Shown one piece after another: positions 26,493 to 34,658 of a stretch of DNA of 55,694 bases. The position numbers were made by a program, and so were the translations under genes. Origin of the DNA: Deltaproteobacteria bacterium (GTDB taxonomy: Bacteria; Myxococcota_A; Polyangia; DRWM01; JAAZOP01). The notes under the pieces were generated by a model, which was not told the DNA's origin, did not search any database, and was given only the letters and a program-made list of their open reading frames with translations. Position 1 is the first letter of the stretch; each line of letters opens with the position of its first letter. Location: assembly GCA_016218815.1 (NCBI GenBank), contig JACRCX010000118.1, forward strand, positions 1 through 55,694, given 5' to 3'.

Positions 26493-28130
26493 ATGAAACG
26501 CTGCTGGCTGATCGGTGCGGCCGTGCTGTGGACGGCGTGCTCGCCGGGCGGGACGACGGAGCCGGCAGCGGATGTCGCCGACACGGTCCCGCCGGACGAC
26601 GCGTCGTGCACCCCGGGCGAGACCGCGTGCAACGGCGAGTTCGCGCGGCTCTGCAACGGCGACGGCTCGGGCTGGCAGACGCAGTACTGCGATCCCGCCC
26701 AGGGGATGGCCTGCAACGTGGCGACGGGCCTGTGCCAGGGCTCGTGCGCTCCGCAGTACCTTGGTGCGACCTACATGGGCTGCGACTACTACCCCACGAT
26801 CAGCGGCAACGACGTGATCAGCGACTTCGAGTTCGCCGTCGCGATCTCCAACACCACCAGCAACCGGGCGACGGTGACGATCGATTGGGGCGCGCTGACC
26901 GAGCCGCTCGTGTTCGACGTGCTGCCCGGCGCCGTCGTGACCCAGACGCTGCCGTGGGTCGAGGCGCTCAAGGGCTGCTGGGGCGGACAGGCGACCCTCT
27001 GCCCGGACCGGGCGTGGCCCGTGCCCCAGGTCGTCGCCAAGGGCTCGTACCACCTCCGCGCCACCCAGCCCGTCACCGTCTACCAGTTCAGCCCGCTGGA
27101 CTACCACCAGACCGAGGGCCGGGACGAGATCTTCTCCTACACCAACGACGCGTCGCTCCTCTTCCCGGTCAACGCCATGGGCACCGAGTACTTCGTGGCG
27201 TCGTGGCCCGTGATGCCCAGCCCCGGCGGCACCGATACCGGCTCGCCGAGCGAGATGGCGATCACGGCGACCGCCGATGGGACCCACGTGACCATCACCT
27301 CGCGCGCCGAAGCCGAGGGCGGTCCGCTGGCGCCGGCGCTGGAGATCGGCCGGCCGGCCGAGGCGACCCTGCAGCAGGGGGACGTGTTGGCCTACTTCTC
27401 CTATTCCGGCGACTTCACCGGGACGCGCGTGCAGTCCGACAAGCCCGTGCAGGTCATTGGCGGGCACTACTGCACGTACATTCCCTTCGGCACCGGCTAC
27501 TGCGACCATCTCGAGGAGTCGATGATCCCGCTCAGCTCGCTCTCCACCCGTTACGCCGTGTCGCCGCCCGCGGTGACGTCGATGCCGGACGGGAAGATCC
27601 GCTACGTGCGGCTCATCGCCACGGCCGACGACACGACCGTGACCTACGATCCCCCGCAGTCCGCCTCGACCCACCTGACGCGAGCGGGGGACTTCCTCGA
27701 GCTGGCGGCGACGGACGCGACCTTCGTTGTCGACGCCAACAAGAAGATCGTCGTCGCCCAGTACATGGAGGGGCAGGATGCGGGCGGCGAAATGGGCGAC
27801 CCCGCCATGGCGCTGGCCGTGCCCATCGACCAGTTCCGGCTGTCCTACCTGTTCCACGCGCCGACCAACTACGAGGTGAACTACGTCGAGGTGTTCGGGC
27901 CCGTCGACGCGGACATCGTCCTGGACGGCGACTCGATCGGCGCCCTGACGGAGATCGGCGACTCCGGCGTCGGCCACCGCCGCATCGTCCTGGACGACGG
28001 GCCGCGGGCGGACGGCAACCACGAGATCCACGCCGAGCAGGAGTTCGGGATCTCTGTCTACGGCTACGGCCAGTACACGAGCTACTGGTACCCGGGCGGC
28101 CTCGATCTCGACCAGATCATTCTCGAGTGA
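26493..28130 (+). CDS. IgGFc-binding-domain-like surface lipoprotein
   Basis: The protein has 545 residues. It has a short signal with lipobox WTAC, then a Cys-rich region (ACNGEFARLCNGD, QYCDPAQGMACN, TGLCQGSC) of the kind common in deltaproteobacterial secreted proteins. A large beta-rich domain follows that resembles the IgGFc-binding N-terminal region: GSYHLRATQPVTVYQFSPLD, FPVNAMGTEYFVASW, VIGGHYCTYIP, and a C-terminal GISVYGYGQYTSYWYPGG. It probably acts in adhesion or as a surface coat. The ATG at 26493 begins the signal peptide, with GGGAG upstream. It is divergent from the YGP/radical SAM pair and followed 20 bases on by another lipoprotein. Confidence 0.85.
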   Translation: MKRCWLIGAAVLWTACSPGGTTEPAADVADTVPPDDASCTPGETACNGEFARLCNGDGSGWQTQYCDPAQGMACNVATGLCQGSCAPQYLGATYMGCDYYPTISGNDVISDFEFAVAISNTTSNRATVTIDWGALTEPLVFDVLPGAVVTQTLPWVEALKGCWGGQATLCPDRAWPVPQVVAKGSYHLRATQPVTVYQFSPLDYHQTEGRDEIFSYTNDASLLFPVNAMGTEYFVASWPVMPSPGGTDTGSPSEMAITATADGTHVTITSRAEAEGGPLAPALEIGRPAEATLQQGDVLAYFSYSGDFTGTRVQSDKPVQVIGGHYCTYIPFGTGYCDHLEESMIPLSSLSTRYAVSPPAVTSMPDGKIRYVRLIATADDTTVTYDPPQSASTHLTRAGDFLELAATDATFVVDANKKIVVAQYMEGQDAGGEMGDPAMALAVPIDQFRLSYLFHAPTNYEVNYVEVFGPVDADIVLDGDSIGALTEIGDSGVGHRRIVLDDGPRADGNHEIHAEQEFGISVYGYGQYTSYWYPGGLDLDQIILE

Positions 28131-28150
28131 GCCGGCGAGGAGGGACGACG

Positions 28151-28795
28151 ATGCGAACGACGAACGGAGCATGGACGCTCGGCCTGCTGCTCGCCGCCGG
28201 TTGTGCGGAATCCGACGGCGGAGGAGGAGACGGCGGCGACCCCCTGGGCACGTACTGCGTCCAGATCGAGGTCAGCGAGACGGAGATCTGCCTGGAGCAG
28301 GACACGCTGCACGCCTACCGCACGGAGACGGCCGGGAAGATCTGGTTCGAGGTCCAGGGAACGATCGACGTGCCGGTCGAAGACACGTACTCGGGCGAGC
28401 GCTCGACGGTGACGGAGCCGGTCCGCGTATTCGGCGAAGTGCCCATGGGCCGGGATTTCCCGCTTCGCGCGGACAACGCCATGGTCGAGATCCCCGTCGC
28501 CGGCTCCTGCGTCAAGACGGTGCAGGTGAGCCCCTTCGGCGCCTGCGACACGCTGACCCGCATGTCCGTCTGCCAGGCGCAGTCCGTGTACCGCCCCGAC
28601 CTGACGACCGTGACGGTCGAGCGGCTCACGACGACCGATATCGTGCTGTCGTTCTCGTCGATGGTGTCGATCGACGACTTCCACCTCTGCTGTGCCGACG
28701 AGGAGCTGTCCTGCGACGTGGAGACGCCGGGGTCCTTCACCCCCGCGGGCCCGTTCATGATCACCGGCCGGATCCACGCCGCTCTTGGCGGCTAG
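28151..28795 (+). CDS. Small Cys-containing lipoprotein, unknown function
   Basis: The protein has 214 residues. It has a signal peptide with lipobox AAGC, a Gly/Asp linker, then a beta-rich domain with several Cys (TYCVQIEV, ETEICLEQ, GSCVKTVQV, HLCCADEELSC) that would form disulfides outside the cytoplasm. I do not recognise the family. GAGGAGGGACGACG immediately precedes the ATG. It follows the IgGFc-binding lipoprotein by 20 bases, so the two are probably one operon. Its stop shares the CTAG palindrome with the convergent gene, leaving no intergenic terminator. Confidence 0.8.
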   Translation: MRTTNGAWTLGLLLAAGCAESDGGGGDGGDPLGTYCVQIEVSETEICLEQDTLHAYRTETAGKIWFEVQGTIDVPVEDTYSGERSTVTEPVRVFGEVPMGRDFPLRADNAMVEIPVAGSCVKTVQVSPFGACDTLTRMSVCQAQSVYRPDLTTVTVERLTTTDIVLSFSSMVSIDDFHLCCADEELSCDVETPGSFTPAGPFMITGRIHAALGG

Positions 28796-29697
28796 GGCGG
28801 CGCCGACCAGCCGAAGCACAAGACGCCGCGCACGTCCGGTGCCCCGTAGCCCCGGGTCCCCAGCCCGCTGCCCGCCGCCAGCGCAACCGAGAGTCCTTCC
28901 CGCGCCCAGACGCGCACCCCGCCCAGGAGCTCCACGGGCGAGAGCTCGCGCTCGCCGAACGACGCGAACGTCGTCGTGCCGTACGCCTCCAGGTACGCCT
29001 CGAGCGCGCCCGGCAACGCCGGCACCGTGAGTCCCAGCCCCCAGAGGAACTCCTGGCCGACCTCGACCGAGCCCAGCTCCGCGGGCCGGCGGAACCGCCC
29101 GCCCAGATCGGCGGTCACGACCATCCAGCGCCAGCGAAGCTCCAGCAGCAGGAGCACGTCGCCCCCGATCGTCCAGTCTCCCGCGAACGACTGCCCGTCG
29201 TCCGCCAGCTCCGCCGTCGGCACCGTCAGCGTCGCCTGCGCCGCGATTGCGAACAGGTCGTCGCGTTCGCCCCAGATCCGGCCGCGCAGGCCGGCGAAGA
29301 GATCGCCGACCGAGCTGCCGCCGGGCTGCGGCGCCCCGGGGTACTCGTTACCCGCCATGAGCAGGTTCACCGGAAGCCCGAGGTAGAGCACGAGACGATC
29401 GATGAGGCCGAGAGCGCCGGTCAATCGCCCGACGACCTGGTGCTCGACGATGGGGCCCACCTCGGACGACGACGAACCCTGGTGGGCCTCCCAGACCAGC
29501 GGGTCCATGGCGTAGTCGAAATCGAGACGCACGCCCCAGCGCAGGTGGCCCAGGTCCCCGGGGCGACTGAGGGCGAGGCCGTCGTCCGCGAGCGGGGCGC
29601 CGCGGTAGCGGTCGAGCGCCACGCCCGCCGCGCGCGGCGCGGCAGGGGTGGCCAGGACGAGGGCGAACAGCAGCAGCGGCGCTCGACGGCACGACAT
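28792..29697 (-). CDS. Outer-membrane beta-barrel-like protein
   Basis: The protein has 301 residues. A cleavable signal (RRAPLLLFALVLATPAAPRA) is followed by amphipathic beta-strand sequence (VRLDFDYAMDPLVW, DRLVLYLGLPVNLLM, LFAGLRGRIWG, FAIAAQATLTVPT). This resembles the barrel found at the N-terminus of some deltaproteobacterial OmpA-like proteins, but no C-terminal OmpA peptidoglycan domain follows. The final residues are CFGWSAPP rather than the usual terminal aromatic strand. The start at 29697 is chosen for the signal peptide; an ATG at 29709 is also possible. Function is likely structural or pore-forming. Confidence 0.72.
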   Translation of the reverse strand: MSCRRAPLLLFALVLATPAAPRAAGVALDRYRGAPLADDGLALSRPGDLGHLRWGVRLDFDYAMDPLVWEAHQGSSSSEVGPIVEHQVVGRLTGALGLIDRLVLYLGLPVNLLMAGNEYPGAPQPGGSSVGDLFAGLRGRIWGERDDLFAIAAQATLTVPTAELADDGQSFAGDWTIGGDVLLLLELRWRWMVVTADLGGRFRRPAELGSVEVGQEFLWGLGLTVPALPGALEAYLEAYGTTTFASFGERELSPVELLGGVRVWAREGLSVALAAGSGLGTRGYGAPDVRGVLCFGWSAPP

Positions 29698-29792
29698 CGG
29701 TGTCGGCATCAAACCACGAACGCCGGGGCTGCGGGAAGATCCTACGGCATCCGATGCCCGCGATTCGGCGGGGCTGCCGCCCCGCACCCCGC

Positions 29793-29832
29793 TCCTCGCC
29801 ACCTCTCCAGCCGGCCTCCCCACCTCTCCTTC
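29793..29832 (+). repeat. Pyrimidine-rich CCACCTCTCC repeat, copy 1
   Basis: The element reads gccacctctccag, then ccggcctcccc, then acctctcctt. It matches 32537-32582 and 42414-42465. It ends about 30 bases before the start codon at 29866 and occupies the spot where a ribosome site would usually be searched. Confidence 0.7.
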
Positions 29833-29865
29833 CCCGCCGCCCTCTCCTCGCGTACCATCCCCCCG

Positions 29866-30471
29866 ATGAGTTCCATCTCTTTCCGTCGGCTCCTCGGCTT
29901 GGCGTGGCTCGCGATGGTCGCGCTGCTGGCGGCTCTCCCGGCCCGGGCCGACGAGCCGCCGGCGACCGGTCCGTCGATCGACGAGCTGCTGGGGCCGATC
30001 GGCGAACCGGCGGGCGAGGTCCCGGCGAATCCGGAGATCCCGCCCGGTCCGTCGGTGGCGGAGCTGTTGGGACCCATGCCGGGTTCGGAGCCCGAGGCCG
30101 AGCCGGAAGCCGAAGGCGTGCCGTCCTGCTGGTTCTGGACGCTGACCGGGCTGGCCGCCGCTGCCGGGATCGGTGGCGGCATCGCGGGCGGACTGGTCCT
30201 GGGTGCCGAGGACGAATACGACACGGCCCTGGCCGCCTGCCGCGCCGGCAGCGGCCGCGCGTGCGCCGACGGCCCTCGGATTGTGTCCGACTTCGAGGAC
30301 TACCGGCTGGCGACCAATATCCTCCTGTTCTCCGCCGGAGGATTCGCCCTCGCCGCCTTCGTGCTCGCCTTCTTCACCGAGTTCGCGCTGCCCCCGCCGA
30401 TGGACGATACGCCCCTGGCCCCGCTGTTGGGGCTGCGGAGCGGTGGGGCGACGCTCTCCTGGCGTTTCTAG
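29866..30471 (+). CDS. Exported protein with duplicated GPSxxELLGP motif and two membrane spans
   Basis: The protein has 201 residues. It has a signal peptide ending ALPARA, then a low-complexity region carrying two copies of a short motif (GPSIDELLGPIGE and GPSVAELLGPMPG), and then two hydrophobic spans (~residues 88-108 and ~147-169) separated by a loop with two Cys. The family is not recognised. No clear Shine-Dalgarno precedes the ATG. The stop is one base from the stop of the convergent solute-binding gene. Confidence 0.72.
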   Translation: MSSISFRRLLGLAWLAMVALLAALPARADEPPATGPSIDELLGPIGEPAGEVPANPEIPPGPSVAELLGPMPGSEPEAEPEAEGVPSCWFWTLTGLAAAAGIGGGIAGGLVLGAEDEYDTALAACRAGSGRACADGPRIVSDFEDYRLATNILLFSAGGFALAAFVLAFFTEFALPPPMDDTPLAPLLGLRSGGATLSWRF

Positions 30472-30472
30472 G

Positions 30473-31282
30473 CTACGGGTTGAACCAGCGGTCGTTGATC
30501 GCCTGGAGCGTGCCGTCCTGCTTCATCGAGGTGATCGCGGCGTTGAAGGCGTCGAGCAGCGGACTGCCGGGGGGGAAGGCGAAGGCCAGCGGCTCGTCGG
30601 AGGTGATCTGGGGGCCCAGCTTCAGCCGCCCGCCCGTCTTGGCGATGATGCGCAGGGCCGTCACGTTGTCGGCGACCACGGCGTCGATCATGCCGTCGAG
30701 CAGCGCCTGCGTGGCGCCGTCGAAGTCGGGAAACGACAGCACGCGCTCGGCCGGGAAGTTCGCCTGCGCCGTCGCCTCGTTGGTCGTCCCGGACTGCGTG
30801 CCGACCGAGTTCTCGGCGTCCTCCTTGAACGAGTCGAGGTCATCGACCGTCGCCCCGAAGGGCAGTACCAGCACCTGGCCGACCGTCATGTAGGGCGCCG
30901 AGAAGTCGACGAGCTGGTCGCGCTCGGCCGTGATGCTGATGCCGTTGGCCGCCAGGTCGTACGTCCCCGCGGCGATCGCCTGGAAGATGCCGTCCCACGG
31001 CGCCTGGCGGAACTCCGGCACGCAGTTGACGCGACGGCAGATCTCGGCCAGCGCGTCGTAGTCCCACCCGTAGCTCTCCCCGGTCGACTCGCGCACCCCG
31101 TTGAACGGGACGTAGTCGTTCTCGACCGCGACCGTGACCGTACGGGCCTGGAGGTCCGGATGACCGGCCATGGCGTGCGTCGTCGGCCCGGTGGGCGTCG
31201 TCGAGGCGTCCGTCGCCGGGCCGCACGCGGCGACGGCCGCGAGCCACAGCGCGCACAATCCGGTGCTCCATCGTGTCTTCAT
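30473..31282 (-). CDS. Orphan amino-acid-type ABC substrate-binding lipoprotein (SBP_bac_3)
   Basis: The protein has 269 residues. It has a signal peptide with lipobox AVAAC and then a complete family-3 binding protein: NDYVPFNGV, GWDYDALAEICRRV, GTYDLAANGISITAERDQLVDFSAPYM, then GMIDAVVADN and DRWFNP. Such proteins deliver polar amino acids to ABC permeases. No permease or ATPase gene is adjacent, so it either pairs with a distant transporter or serves as a sensor. The same fold is fused to the kinase at 12771-14999. GGGGAG lies eight bases before the ATG. Confidence 0.92.
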   Translation of the reverse strand: MKTRWSTGLCALWLAAVAACGPATDASTTPTGPTTHAMAGHPDLQARTVTVAVENDYVPFNGVRESTGESYGWDYDALAEICRRVNCVPEFRQAPWDGIFQAIAAGTYDLAANGISITAERDQLVDFSAPYMTVGQVLVLPFGATVDDLDSFKEDAENSVGTQSGTTNEATAQANFPAERVLSFPDFDGATQALLDGMIDAVVADNVTALRIIAKTGGRLKLGPQITSDEPLAFAFPPGSPLLDAFNAAITSMKQDGTLQAINDRWFNP

Positions 31283-31442
31283 GCCGGCACTCCCCTGCGC
31301 GGACGATGGCGGCCGCCACCGCTTCCGTGTTCGTCACGGAGGGATGAGCGTGCCTTCGGGCCCCGCCGCACGGCGCTGCTATGCCACCGCGGGCAGGGCG
31401 AGTCAATTCCGGGTGAAGGCCGCGGGGAGAAGGTGATCCGGA

Positions 31443-31487
31443 TTTCGCGCAAAGGGCGCCAAGAACCGCAAAGGAGCGCAAAGGGGG
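31443..31487 (+). repeat. Dispersed GCAAAG repeat
   Basis: Intergenic sequence upstream of ddl reads tttcgcgcaaagggcgcc, then aagaaccgcaaaggagcgc, then aaagg. It parallels the GCAGAG repeat around metX, with A for G in the repeated units. It is the only copy of the A form seen in the window. Confidence 0.6.
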
Positions 31488-31546
31488 GGCCGGGGTTTCC
31501 GCTGCGGGCTCGATCCTGGTAGGAACGGGGGGCGGGAGGTTCGGTG

Positions 31547-32524
31547 ATGACGATCAGGGTCGCGGTGATCTACGGGGGGAGGAGCGGGGAGCACGACGTG
31601 TCGTTGCGCTCGGCGGAGGCGGTCATCCGGGCGCTCGATCCGTCGCGCTACGAGGTGCGCCGGATCTTCATCGACCGGGCGGGTCGCTGGGAGCCCGGGC
31701 CGCTCGTGCCCGAGCCCGGGGCGAACCCCGGAATCGACGTCGTGTTCCCGGTGCTGCACGGGACGTTCGGCGAGGACGGGACGGTGCAGGGGCTGCTCGA
31801 GCTGGCCGACCTGCCGTACGTCGGCGCCGGCGTGCTCGGCTCCGCCGCGTGCATGGACAAGGAGCTGGCCAAGCGCCTGTGCCGCGAGCGCGGGATCGAG
31901 GTCGTCGAGTCCGTCACGCTCCGGCGCGGCGCGCTCGACGTCGCGGCCGTCGAGGCCCGCCTCGGCTACCCCGTGTTCGTCAAGCCCGCCAACCTCGGCT
32001 CGTCCGTCGGCATCTCGAGGGCGGCCGACCGGCGGGAGCTGGAGGAGGCGCTGGCGTTGGCGGCGAGCTACGACCGCAAGGTCGTCGTCGAGCGCGCGAT
32101 TGTCGGGCGCGAGCTGGAGTGCTCGGTGCTGGGCAACGACGAACCGAGCGCGTCGGTGCCGTGCGAGGTGCTCCCCTCGCGGGCCTTCTACGACTATGAC
32201 GACAAGTACCTGCTGGACGCGGCGAAGTTCGAGCTGCCGGCGAAGCTGTCGGCGGACACGACCGAGCGGCTGCGGCGGATCGCGGTCGAGGCCTATCGTG
32301 CCCTGGAATGCACCGGGATGGCGCGCGTGGACTTCCTTCTGGAGGGTGCCACGGGCCGCCTGTTCGTCAACGAGCTGAACACGATCCCCGGGTTCACCTC
32401 GATCAGCATGTACCCGAAGATGTGGGAGCACTCGGGCCTGCCGTTCCCCGCGCTCGTCGAGCGGCTCATTGCGCTGGCCCTGGAACGGCACGCGGAGAAG
32501 AGGGCGACCCGCTACGAACGGTAG
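31547..32524 (+). CDS. ddl: D-alanine--D-alanine ligase
   Basis: The protein has 325 residues. This ATP-grasp enzyme joins two D-Ala for peptidoglycan precursor synthesis in the cytosol. Landmarks are YGGRSGEHDVSL (N-terminal substrate loop), HGTFGEDG, the ATP-binding VKPANLGSSVGIS, EVLPSRAFYDYDDKY (omega-loop Tyr region) and NELNTIPGFT with metal-binding Asn. The ATG at 31547 lies seven bases after GGAGG; a GTG one codon earlier is in frame but too close. There are no cell-wall neighbours; it stands alone. Confidence 0.95.
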   Translation: MTIRVAVIYGGRSGEHDVSLRSAEAVIRALDPSRYEVRRIFIDRAGRWEPGPLVPEPGANPGIDVVFPVLHGTFGEDGTVQGLLELADLPYVGAGVLGSAACMDKELAKRLCRERGIEVVESVTLRRGALDVAAVEARLGYPVFVKPANLGSSVGISRAADRRELEEALALAASYDRKVVVERAIVGRELECSVLGNDEPSASVPCEVLPSRAFYDYDDKYLLDAAKFELPAKLSADTTERLRRIAVEAYRALECTGMARVDFLLEGATGRLFVNELNTIPGFTSISMYPKMWEHSGLPFPALVERLIALALERHAEKRATRYER

Positions 32525-32536
32525 GTCAGGCCAGAA

Positions 32537-32582
32537 CCTCCCCACCTCTCCAGCCGACCTCCCCGCCTCTCCTCTTCCCGGT
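32537..32582 (+). repeat. Pyrimidine-rich CCACCTCTCC repeat, copy 2
   Basis: This element lies directly after the ddl stop: cctccccacctctccag, then ccgacctccccgcctctcc. It matches the copies at 29793-29832 and 42414-42465. Confidence 0.7.
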
Positions 32583-32625
32583 CCGCAAGAGCCGCACGCA
32601 TCGTTGGGAGCCGCACACATGCAGC

Positions 32626-33411
32626 TTACCCGAACCGCTCGCGGGCGATCAGCGCCGCCCCGAAGGCGCCGACGATGTCCGGGCGCGGCGGGACGCGCAC
32701 CTCGCAGCCCAGCGCCGCGGAGAGGGCGCGCACGACGCCCGCGTTGTGCGCTACGCCGCCCGACATCGCCACCGGCAGGCCGGAAGGGTCGGGGACGATG
32801 CGCTTGATCATCGCCAGCGTGCGCGAGGCGATGGCGCGGTGCAGGCCGCGGACGATCGCGCCCACGGCGACGCCGTCCGCGATCAGGGAGACGACCTCGC
32901 TCTCCGCGAACACCGTGCACATGCTGCTCAGCGTCGCGCCGTCCGACCCGTCGCGATCCAACTCGCCCAGGGCCGAGACGTCGACCTCGAGCGCCCGGGC
33001 CATGGCTTCCAGAAAGCGCCCGGTGCCGGCGGCGCACTTGTCGTTCATCGCGAAGTCGGCCACGCCGCCTTGGGCGTCGAAGCGGACCGCCTTGCTGTCC
33101 TGGCCGCCGATGTCCACCAGCAGCCGCGTCCCCGGCAACAGGGCCTGGATGCCGCGCGCGTGACAGGTGATCTCGGTCACCGCCGCGCGGCGACCCTCGA
33201 CGCGGTCCCGCCCGTAGCCGGTCGAGACCACGGCGGTCACGTCCTCCGCGCTCACGCCCGCGGCCCGGAGGACCTCGTCCTTCGCGCGCGCGATCGCCTC
33301 GCGGTTGCGCGCCCCGGTCGGCACCACGGTCGCCGCGAGCAGCTCGCCCCGCTCGTCCAGCAACGCCGCGTCGCAGCTCAGGCTGCCCACATCGATGCCG
33401 AGGAAACGCAT
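32626..33411 (-). CDS. 2-hydroxyacyl-CoA dehydratase activator ATPase (BadF/HgdC-like)
   Basis: The protein has 261 residues. It is an ASKHA-fold ATPase with the family hallmarks GIDVGSLSCDAALLD, DIGGQDSKA, MNDKCAAGTGRF (Cys ligand of the dimer-bridging [4Fe-4S] cluster), SSMCTVFAESEVVSL (second Cys) and SGGVAHN. It uses ATP to inject a low-potential electron into the dehydratase component. It follows the two dehydratase-like subunit genes on the same strand with a 14-base gap. GGAG precedes the ATG at 33411. It is oxygen-sensitive in known systems. Confidence 0.92.
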   Translation of the reverse strand: MRFLGIDVGSLSCDAALLDERGELLAATVVPTGARNREAIARAKDEVLRAAGVSAEDVTAVVSTGYGRDRVEGRRAAVTEITCHARGIQALLPGTRLLVDIGGQDSKAVRFDAQGGVADFAMNDKCAAGTGRFLEAMARALEVDVSALGELDRDGSDGATLSSMCTVFAESEVVSLIADGVAVGAIVRGLHRAIASRTLAMIKRIVPDPSGLPVAMSGGVAHNAGVVRALSAALGCEVRVPPRPDIVGAFGAALIARERFG

Positions 33412-33425
33412 GGCCGAGTGCTCCG

Positions 33426-34658
33426 TCAGGCGCGGACGCGCGGGCGTCCGGCGATCAGCTCCAGGAACGCCTCCAGGCGCGTGCGGAGCTGGCCCTCGGA
33501 GAAGCTCCGGGCGTCGATGCAGTCGACCTCGAGGTTGAGGACGGGGATTCCCAGCTCCTGGAAGCCGCGCTGGACGAGGCCGCGGATGCCGGTGCCCTGG
33601 CGGCAGCCCCAGTGGCAGGGTTGGATGATTCCGTCGACGCGGTACTCCGTCGCGAGCTGCCGCAGACGGGCCACGCGACGCTCGGCCGGACCGTTGAGCG
33701 GCAGGCCGATCGCCCTGCGCGCCATGCCGGGGAACGGGTCCGCGGGATCGATCGGCTCCCACGTCACGTCGTTCAGCTCGTCGACGACGATGACCGCCCG
33801 GTACTCGTCCTCCAGGAGCCTGAGGAGCGGGTTGGGGAACTGGATCCGGTTCTGTACCCACAGCAGCCGGAAACGCTCGCCGGGGACGCCCGACTTCCCG
33901 TCGCGCGCCCGCGCCGCCAGCTCGTCGCGGGTCGCCCGGGCGACGTCGACGCCGGCCTGCGTCCCCATCAGGAGCGGTACCACGATGCCGAAATTCGCCA
34001 GGTCGCGGTTCGAGACGGGGGAAGGGACGCGGCGAGCGAGGTCGTAGATCTCGACCATCAGGGCGCGCGTGACGTTCGACAGGTCGACGGCGGCGGCCAC
34101 GCACTGCGGGTCGAGCTGCGCGCCGGCCCGTCCGGCGGCGAAGCGCGCGAGTCGCTCGAGCTGGCCCGCGAGGAACCGGACGCCGGCCTCCGTCTCCGCG
34201 CGCGGGATCTGGAGCACCAGCAGGTCGCGCCGGAACAGCCGCGCGAGGTTCTCGATCGCCGCCAGTCCGCCGGTGCAGGGCGTGGTGGTGGCGACGAGGA
34301 AGTCCGGAACCGGCATCATCCCCTGCATCGCGGCGCCGACGACCGCGCGGTGGTACGCGCACGTGTCCGCCGCGTAGCCGGCCTGCTCGGCCCCTTCCAG
34401 CGGCGCGGACGCGGCGCCCATGCCGGCGAGCATCGCGCCGACGAACTCGGCGAAGCACGACGTCACGCCGACGGCATTGAGCAGGTCGAACGGCGCCAGG
34501 ACGCCGCACCAGGCGACGGGGCGTCCGGGCGAGTACAGCCGCACGCCCAGCCTCGCCACTTCCAGCGCGAAGATCTTGCGCGCCGACGCCGCACCGGGCT
34601 CCGCGGCGAGTTTGCCCTCGATGTCGTGCGCCAGTCCGCTGAAATACTCCCCGATCAT
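33426..34658 (-). CDS. 2-hydroxyacyl-CoA dehydratase subunit, HgdB-type
   Basis: The protein has 410 residues. It belongs to the HgdB/FldC/benzoyl-CoA reductase subunit family: WCGVLAPFDLLNAVG, TTTPCTGGL, LLWVQNRIQFPNPLL, IIQPCHWGCRQGTG and VLNLEVDCIDARSFSEGQLRTRLEAFLE at the C-terminus. Cys in the TPC, QPCHWGC and VDC segments are candidates for the [4Fe-4S] ligands. The stop of the upstream subunit gene overlaps this one by ATGA. GGAG lies five bases before the start. The substrate cannot be inferred because no CoA-transferase or CoA-ligase is next to it. Confidence 0.88.
   Translation of the reverse strand: MIGEYFSGLAHDIEGKLAAEPGAASARKIFALEVARLGVRLYSPGRPVAWCGVLAPFDLLNAVGVTSCFAEFVGAMLAGMGAASAPLEGAEQAGYAADTCAYHRAVVGAAMQGMMPVPDFLVATTTPCTGGLAAIENLARLFRRDLLVLQIPRAETEAGVRFLAGQLERLARFAAGRAGAQLDPQCVAAAVDLSNVTRALMVEIYDLARRVPSPVSNRDLANFGIVVPLLMGTQAGVDVARATRDELAARARDGKSGVPGERFRLLWVQNRIQFPNPLLRLLEDEYRAVIVVDELNDVTWEPIDPADPFPGMARRAIGLPLNGPAERRVARLRQLATEYRVDGIIQPCHWGCRQGTGIRGLVQRGFQELGIPVLNLEVDCIDARSFSEGQLRTRLEAFLELIAGRPRVRA

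Noticed and set aside
25419..28172. Upstream extension of the radical SAM frame, as if one huge protein
   Set aside because: The extension is the out-of-frame reading of the YGP lipoprotein and IgGFc genes; the ATGA overlap at 25415-25418 gives the natural start.
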